From NCBI GenBank assembly GCA_029948255.1, contig JALIZF010001907.1:371001-435000 (forward strand): a DNA stretch of 64,000 nt, read 5' to 3'. This document shows, one piece after another, positions 61,072-64,000 of the stretch. Position numbers and translations under genes: made by a program. Numbering within the stretch: the first letter of the stretch is position 1; each line of letters begins with the position of its first letter. The DNA comes from Telmatactis stephensoni. Its lineage: Eukaryota > Cnidaria > Anthozoa > Actiniaria > Isophelliidae. The notes under the pieces were generated by a model. It was not told the DNA's origin. It saw only the letters and a program-made list of their open reading frames with translations, and ran no database searches.

Positions 61072-64000
61072 AATAAGTTTGTATCTATTGTTATCAGGAT
61101 CTCAAGCACAAGGTCATTGAGAACAAGTTACAGGACGAGAAGGCGTCTCGAGGAAGAATCCTGTCATATCAAAAGTTCTGTAAATCGGTGCTTGAATTCG
61201 AACCAGGAGAAGTCGGTATTGTTGCTAATGGCAGGGTAAGTGGTTTTAATATTCACACACGCTTACCGTAACTAAACTCAACTCTTCATTTGACGGACTC
61301 TTCTATAAAGCCCGGGAGGGGCGGTACACGAGGGAGCTTTAATTTGTTCAATTTGCTCTCGGAGCTTGCTTGCTCATATTTAACCAGTTTATATCAGGGA
61401 GCATGAGCAGGAAGCAAAACTCTTATTGCACAACAAATGTTTTTGTGTGAAATCGTTGGTGCCCACGAGGGAGCTTTGCTCCAGGAGAGTGTCGCGGGAG
61501 CATGTTGCGGGAGCAAGCTCCCTCGTGTGTTTCGCCCTTAAAGGCCTGGTTCCCACTTGCGACGCATAAGCGCAAGCAACGTACGCAGACTCAGTATCGT
61601 ATTTATCACAGTATCTGCTAATGAGCAGTTCGCCTTAGAAATCACTGTGAAACAGAGGCACGTGCACTTGTCCTAACACTTGGGTACTTCTCAAGATTAT
61701 TGTGTTTTGTTCAATCAACGACTGTGTCATATTCTTGTGACAGATTCTTGGACCCTTGAAAGAGAAAGAAATTTTCATAGCTGAGGATTTCCAACTTCTA
61801 GAAGACTTTGACTTAAACTTGTATGGCAATCACGTCAAGGAATTGGTCGACGGGACAGTCTTCAGCTGGTCTTTCTCCTGATGATGACACCAGTGAATAT
61901 AGGTAATGAACTAGATACCAACAGCACTAGGATACGGTATCCATATTGCCAAGATTCATTGTACAAGGGAAAGAGATGGTTGGGGAGGAAGGGGAGGAGG
62001 AGGGAGGGAGGGAGGGAGGGAGGGAGGGAAGGGAAGGGATGACAATCATATTCGAAGCGACGCAAAGCAAGTCGGAAGTACACCTTGAGAAACGCAAGCT
62101 CAAAGAATGGAACATTTTACGTTTTCTTACGCTTACGTTTGTGCTTACAGCTTGAGTTTTTATCGTAGTGAATCGGAGTTCACGCAAATGTAAATGTAAA
62201 CGCAAGCAATCTTTGTCTTTGTAAACATGCAGTTCAATTGCGCGTATATCTACGTAATCCTTGTGTACAATGCTTGCATTTGCGCCGCTTTTATGAACCA
62301 TGATTAAATGGTCTGTGTATAGAAGAGGTTCAATACGGAAAAAGGTTGGATATACAATGTTGACGGGCAGGGTTGTAAGTCGAATTTAAATGTAGAAAGG
62401 CTAGTGCTATTAGAGTATGTAACGGAAGATCACATTCAGTGCCACTGAAAAAAGAAGCGTCGGGATTTAAAAATATCCTTCGTTGGTTAAGAGCAGAAAA
62501 GTGGAAAAGTATTCTCAATATATCGATAGAAGAAAGGAAAGAGAGCAAAATATAATGTTTATTTGTTGTTTTCAGGAGTAATATCATCATGAAAATATCC
62601 TCAATACTAACAGCTCGTGAGAAGAAATCGCGAATCCAGGTTCCGTTCTCAGAGGATCAACACAGTGTTGTTCGTATCAAAAGTGAAGGAGAAGCAGCTC
62701 TCGATGTGGCTTTAATTCTTGATCCACTCACTAAAGTGGCACAGAAAGTGGCTCCCTTTCTCATGGTAAGAATTATTAACTCACCTGGAAGGAAGGAGGA
62801 TTTTGCACACCTTGCGTGACATCACCGTGACATTTTAAATTTGAAGTGGAGTAATCAAAGGCGACACAGGTGAAAAACGCATTGCGCACACTCGGACGTT
62901 TTAAATAAAACCATTGGAGATTTAATAGATCTTGAAAGTTAAAGCTGTCCGTGAATAGTTAGTGCTCACTTTTCCTAAAAGGTTACTTTAGTTGTTCTCT
63001 TTCCCTGGTCAAATAATACACGAGAAATTCGCATAATACCACGACAGCTGAATCGACGGTATTTTTATTTGTAAACACGAACGACAGCACGAACGCGTCC
63101 ACGAATTCCCGCCGAATTTTCGATCATGCGCAGTGCGTTTTCACCCATGTCATCAAAGGCAGGTTACACTTACATCCCTGTGAAAAGCAACAACATACAC
63201 GATGCTCAACACCGAACCGACCTTGACTTTCATTTTCGTCCGAATGAAAAGAAACGCTCTCTCTCAATGACAGCGTCTTAGAAATAAACCCATCTTATTT
63301 TAACGTGAACAACTTTTCACGCATCAATTTTTCCCGCCGATAGAAAACCAAAAATAACATTCTTGAAATCCATTGTTAGGTGCTACAAAACGTCACAAAC
63401 TTAAACATCAATATTTATATGAACTGCCGAGAGAAGTTATCAGAATTCCCACTAAACCGCTTTTATCAATACGTCCTGGAACCTGAGCTGACATTTACGG
63501 CCAATGGGAAGCTAGAGCCAGGCCCCTATGCACATTTTGTGGACTTGCCCCAGTCTCCTCTCCTCACCATGGCAATGGACACACCGCTGGGCTGGATGGT
63601 TGAAGCAGTGCGGTCTCCTTATGACCTGGATAATATTAATCTACAAGAGGTAAATAACTCACAAATTTAACTGTTTTCCTTCGGTTTTGAGTTCTTGTTC
63701 TATCAGTGAGCTGATTTCTTTATTTTTTCAAGGTCGCCCAAGGTGTAAGCGCCGACTTCGAGCTCGAGTATATCTTTATTGAAGGTATAGGTCCAGTATT
63801 TGTATGCTTTCATTAAAACCATGACAACGCTTAGCAGCCTTGACTATTATCAAAAGGTCAGGTTACTTAATAAGATGACAGTCGTTAAGGTTATGTTGCA
63901 CTAGGTTACATCTTTTAGCGCAGCGCTGTTGCGTTACGTGGCACTCAGCTACGAATTTAAGCGCAACATTGTTGCGTTACGTGGCGCGCAGCTACGAATT
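44307..64000 (+). CDS. UGGT1: UDP-glucose:glycoprotein glucosyltransferase, 5' two thirds
   Basis: UGGT senses misfolded N-glycoproteins in the ER lumen and re-glucosylates them for calnexin/calreticulin. The sixteen exons seen are 44307-44336, 54061-54176, 54670-54755, 54881-54999, 55547-55659, 56095-56269, 56740-57620, 58155-58293, 58920-59213, 59673-59999, 60479-60706, 61098-61235, 61744-61902, 62576-62765, 63380-63649 and 63733-63784. They give about 1105 residues (human UGGT1 is about 1555). Visible are the signal segment VLHILLVIVCVVGVRG, family hallmarks such as YDFDHHYP, a thioredoxin-like VPQVVVNG, NGRILGPL, FYQYVLEPE and PYDLDNI, and the approach to the GT24 catalytic domain, which lies outside. 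Exon 1 is inferred: ATG at 44307, GTAAGT donor, phase 0 like exon 2, and no in-frame ATG between the exon 2 acceptor and the signal segment. Exon 13 carries a frame break near 61845. Exon 16 ends in phase 1 at the donor at 63785. Confidence 0.88.
44830..44990. repeat. Dispersed repeat with AGGAGGGGGTGCA motif
   Basis: ACTCAAAGTCATCTCAGGAG, GGGGTGCACACC and CCCCTAAATCAGCTCC match related stretches at 54310-54460 and 60135-60290, all in UGGT introns. Probably an old hAT-type element; ends are not clear. Confidence 0.5.
45130..45205 (+). repeat. G-rich tract with quadruplex potential
   Basis: Many runs of three to seven G separated by one to four bases lie on the plus strand in UGGT intron 1. 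Confidence 0.6.
46639..47601 (+). CDS. Rhodopsin-class (class A) GPCR, orphan
   Basis: This is a seven-transmembrane receptor of 320 residues in one exon. The ATG at 46639 gives a short extracellular N-terminus with an Asn-Met-Thr glycosylation site. Class A landmarks are LLGN in helix 1, SLAISD in helix 2, a helix 3 cysteine (ACQVQ) that may pair with an extracellular-loop cysteine, ISRY in place of DRY at the end of helix 3, CVSP in helix 6 in place of CWxP, and NPVIY in helix 7 followed by an amphipathic helix 8 with a cysteine. The ligand cannot be predicted; the missing DRY acid is unusual. It lies in UGGT intron 1 in the same direction, with a paralogue at 51921 that shares long near-identical stretches in loop 3 and helices 6-7 (HNTAMTNSQVNAEEVKT). 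Confidence 0.85.
   Translation: MPVTADQKNMTSMELLSRDSATIIVESTTAIFLTVFSLLGNIFVLVASCTNQQLRRSFYIYVVSLAISDIAMALLVMTFACRSFLAGKWELGFVACQVQGFFTAWCGFESVLLMCLIAISRYIKMVHSTKYSQVFTNKFFHLSNLCSWLALLCPLSVCSIYVEFSFNPGLILCSLDLDKIPLILVFWVSFYGTNYTVIFFCYYKIWRYVKSHNTAMTNSQVNAEEVKTIRILFAVVLAFTLCVSPLFICGIVDALFGLCTLPRRIYVTAVILNGMSTCVNPVIYGYMNQTYRQEFKRILCKVNIWPLVKSYFRIGKVSPF
48518..48820. mobile_element. Long-hairpin MITE with TA flanks
   Basis: TAGTCAATTGAAAAAACGTT is mirrored by AACGTTTTTTCAATTGACTA, and the arms stay complementary for about 70 bp (through GTCGGGTCTAAAAACA and CAGCTTCTATGTT). A second inner pair (GTGAATAATTATATTCTGA with its mirror) lengthens the hairpin. TA flanks both ends, fitting a Tc1/mariner-type target. 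Confidence 0.7.
49489..49925 (+). pseudogene. GPCR pseudogene with deleted centre
   Basis: The first part (49504-49735) resembles the N-terminal coding region of the GPCR at 51921: a Met-Glu-Gly start, an Asn/Ser-Cys segment, then AACCCAACTCTTCGCAAGTC matching the helix 1-2 linker (TCCAATTCTTCGCAAGTCTT in the intact gene). From about 49741 it switches to a sequence closely matching the 3' flank of the GPCR at 46639 (GAGGGGCGTTTCTTTTTGAC at 47636 and 49766). Helices 2 to 7 are missing. It is a broken third copy; an inverted partial copy follows. Confidence 0.75.
50098..50446 (-). pseudogene. Inverted partial copy of the GPCR pseudogene
   Basis: On the minus strand this repeats the N-terminal part of the remnant at 49489-49700 (AACCAGTAAATCGTAAATTT, then GGAGAGTCAAAGATAATGTT). 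Inner arms ACAAATCCGCTTAAATGCAA (from about 50023) and its mirror (from about 50105) also pair, so 49489-50340 is a large imperfect inverted repeat. The section matching 49700-50005 is absent from this copy. Confidence 0.7.
50573..50960. repeat. Tandem repeat, 86-bp unit, about 4.5 copies
   Basis: TCTCTATAACGGACAGGT occurs at 50601, 50687, 50773 and 50859, exactly 86 bp apart, with the rest of each unit (CAGCTGGAATCTCCATACAT, AAATGAAACCTCTATAAAAC) also conserved. Edge units are more diverged. Confidence 0.92.
51470..51645. repeat. Local duplication, period about 94 bp
   Basis: CCAGTCCGTC and GGCAAGAACCTGGGGAGTT with the following TAATTATC recur about 94 bp apart, upstream of the second GPCR. 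Confidence 0.75.
51921..52961 (+). CDS. Rhodopsin-class (class A) GPCR, orphan, paralogue of 46639-47601
   Basis: One exon, 346 residues from the ATG at 51921 (a frame open from 51891 has no earlier ATG; a second in-frame ATG is at 51969). The N-terminus has an Asn-Leu-Ser glycosylation site. Helix 1 has LSN in place of LLGN. Helix 2 has FLSLND, with an aspartate as usual. Helix 3 ends VSRY in place of DRY. Helix 6 has CISP, and NPVIY in helix 7 is intact, followed by a long basic, serine-rich tail of about 45 residues. Near identity to the upstream receptor from the third intracellular loop to helix 8, against lower similarity in helices 1-5, shows a tandem duplication and possibly gene conversion of the 3' half. 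A palindromic element starts 11 bp after the stop. Confidence 0.85.
   Translation: MEGVYNLSCASEQGTKMALELYTRDRIGVVLETTGTSFILLFTVLSNTIVLLVAGRNPILRKSFFIYINFLSLNDILTIGLVTPLIIYASVIGKWDLGPELCAFQAVSSMSGGLVSLMLMSFIAVSRYFKMLHAKIFTTKLSLASSISSWVVLVVFFAVLTSLLDGLYEFHPGFIMCVISLETSRPIAVGIVLTFTSSYGVIFFSYYKIGRYVKRHNTAMTNSQVNAEEVKTMRILFAVVMAFTLCISPLFICSIVDSIFGMFTLPRGVYVTAVFFYGMSTCVNPVIYGYLNQTYRQEFKKILCKRNVCFFKFNRVRIIKVASAPKIRNESSNPVSNQNCHQEIPL
52973..53185. mobile_element. Palindromic TTAA-flanked MITE just after the GPCR stop
   Basis: TTAA is present at 52969-52972 and 53186-53189. The left arm (GGCGGCGAAATACGAGACAC, then CTTGTCGCGCAACATTGTTG) is mirrored at the right for about 95 bp. Same general design as 6916-7148. 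Confidence 0.75.
54310..54460. repeat. Dispersed repeat, relative of 44830-44990
   Basis: GGTGGGTCCAGGATTCTTCT, then GGACTCAAAGTTAACTCAGG and CATCCCCTAAATCTG, matching the copies at 44830-44990 and 60135-60290. Lies in UGGT intron 2. Confidence 0.5.
55741..55935. repeat. Purine-rich GGAA/GGGA tract in a UGGT intron
   Basis: About 190 bp almost purely of A and G on the plus strand, with GGAA and GGGA units. Confidence 0.85.
56215..56720. repeat. Dense TTACGT/ACGTAA motif cluster across UGGT exon 6 and intron 6
   Basis: TACGT or ACGTA recurs more than a dozen times, including within the coding end of exon 6 (CATTACGTTTTACGTCATTA) and up to the acceptor of exon 7. No fixed period is visible. 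Confidence 0.6.
57650..57945. repeat. Tandem TGACGTCA-containing repeat in a UGGT intron
   Basis: Three diverged units of about 70-77 bp start near 57654, 57731 and 57801, each with CGCGC/ACGC, TCTGATTGGTC-like and ACAGATGACGTCA-like motifs. The end (ACATTTTGACGTCATCTGTG) matches the repeat at 39530-39925. Confidence 0.65.
58575..58805 (-). mobile_element. tRNA-derived SINE, minus strand
   Basis: Read on the minus strand: A-box remnant TTAGTGCGCGCGC (about 58797), B box GAGTTCAACTCC (58756-58767), then CTCACATCCTTGTTCGACTT and GTGTAGCTTTAA as in the SINE at 34931-35157, ending in a TTATCTTTATCTTTT tail. Confidence 0.7.
60135..60290. repeat. Dispersed repeat, relative of 44830-44990
   Basis: GGCCTAAAGTCACCTCAGAT, CTCATCCCCTGCACCC and CCCCTAAATTCACCCC match the other two copies in UGGT introns. 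Confidence 0.45.
61308..61540. mobile_element. Palindromic element with ACACGAGGGAGC arms
   Basis: GGGGCGGTACACGAGGGAGC on the left is mirrored by GCTCCCTCGTGTGTTTCGCC on the right, followed by CTTAA. Repeated GGGAGCA and GAGCAAGC motifs fill the inside. It resembles the TTAA elements elsewhere in the window. Confidence 0.55.
61995..62035. repeat. (GGGA)n microsatellite in a UGGT intron
   Basis: A run of GGGA/GAGG units in the intron after exon 13. Confidence 0.85.
63880..64000. repeat. GCAACATTGTTGCGTTACG repeat at the window edge
   Basis: GCGCTGTTGCGTTACGTGGC and CAGCTACGAATT are repeated about 50 bp apart, resembling arms of the palindromic elements. The right edge is cut. Confidence 0.4.

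Overview
The window looks like nuclear DNA of a cnidarian, most likely an anthozoan. The genes are intron-rich with GT-AG junctions. The introns and intergenic DNA are AT-rich and full of short palindromic DNA transposons, tRNA-derived SINEs and simple repeats. The proteins are animal-specific (glypicans, a p27-type CDK inhibitor, PARL, XRRA1, UGGT, rhodopsin-class GPCRs). The taxon is inferred from gene style only; no search was run.

Layout. 1-2198 (+): the last three coding exons of a glypican whose 5' part lies outside the window. 8481-14867 (-): a second, complete glypican in six exons, arranged tail to tail with the first. 14868-24258: a gene desert of about 9 kb with repeats and tRNA-like sequences. 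24259-29850 (+): the mitochondrial rhomboid protease PARL, eleven exons. 31559-31876 (-): a one-exon Kip/Cip CDK inhibitor, convergent with PARL. 35761-43851 (-): XRRA1, fourteen exons. 44307-64000 (+): UDP-glucose:glycoprotein glucosyltransferase (UGGT), cut by the right edge before its catalytic domain. Its first intron of about 9.7 kb holds two intact single-exon GPCR genes on the same strand, plus a broken third copy and an inverted copy of that remnant.

The genes are mostly unrelated housekeeping and signalling functions and do not form a pathway. The glypicans act at the cell surface as GPI-anchored heparan sulfate carriers, PARL in the inner mitochondrial membrane, the CDK inhibitor in the nucleus and UGGT in ER glycoprotein quality control. 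XRRA1 and UGGT start 455 bp apart on opposite strands and may share a promoter.

Three exons (two in XRRA1, one in UGGT) read through only if one base is dropped, which suggests residual assembly insertions rather than dead genes. The most distinctive material outside the genes is a set of palindromic elements flanked by TTAA or TAA, some nested, and local duplications that touch splice sites. I found no clearly new multi-gene system.
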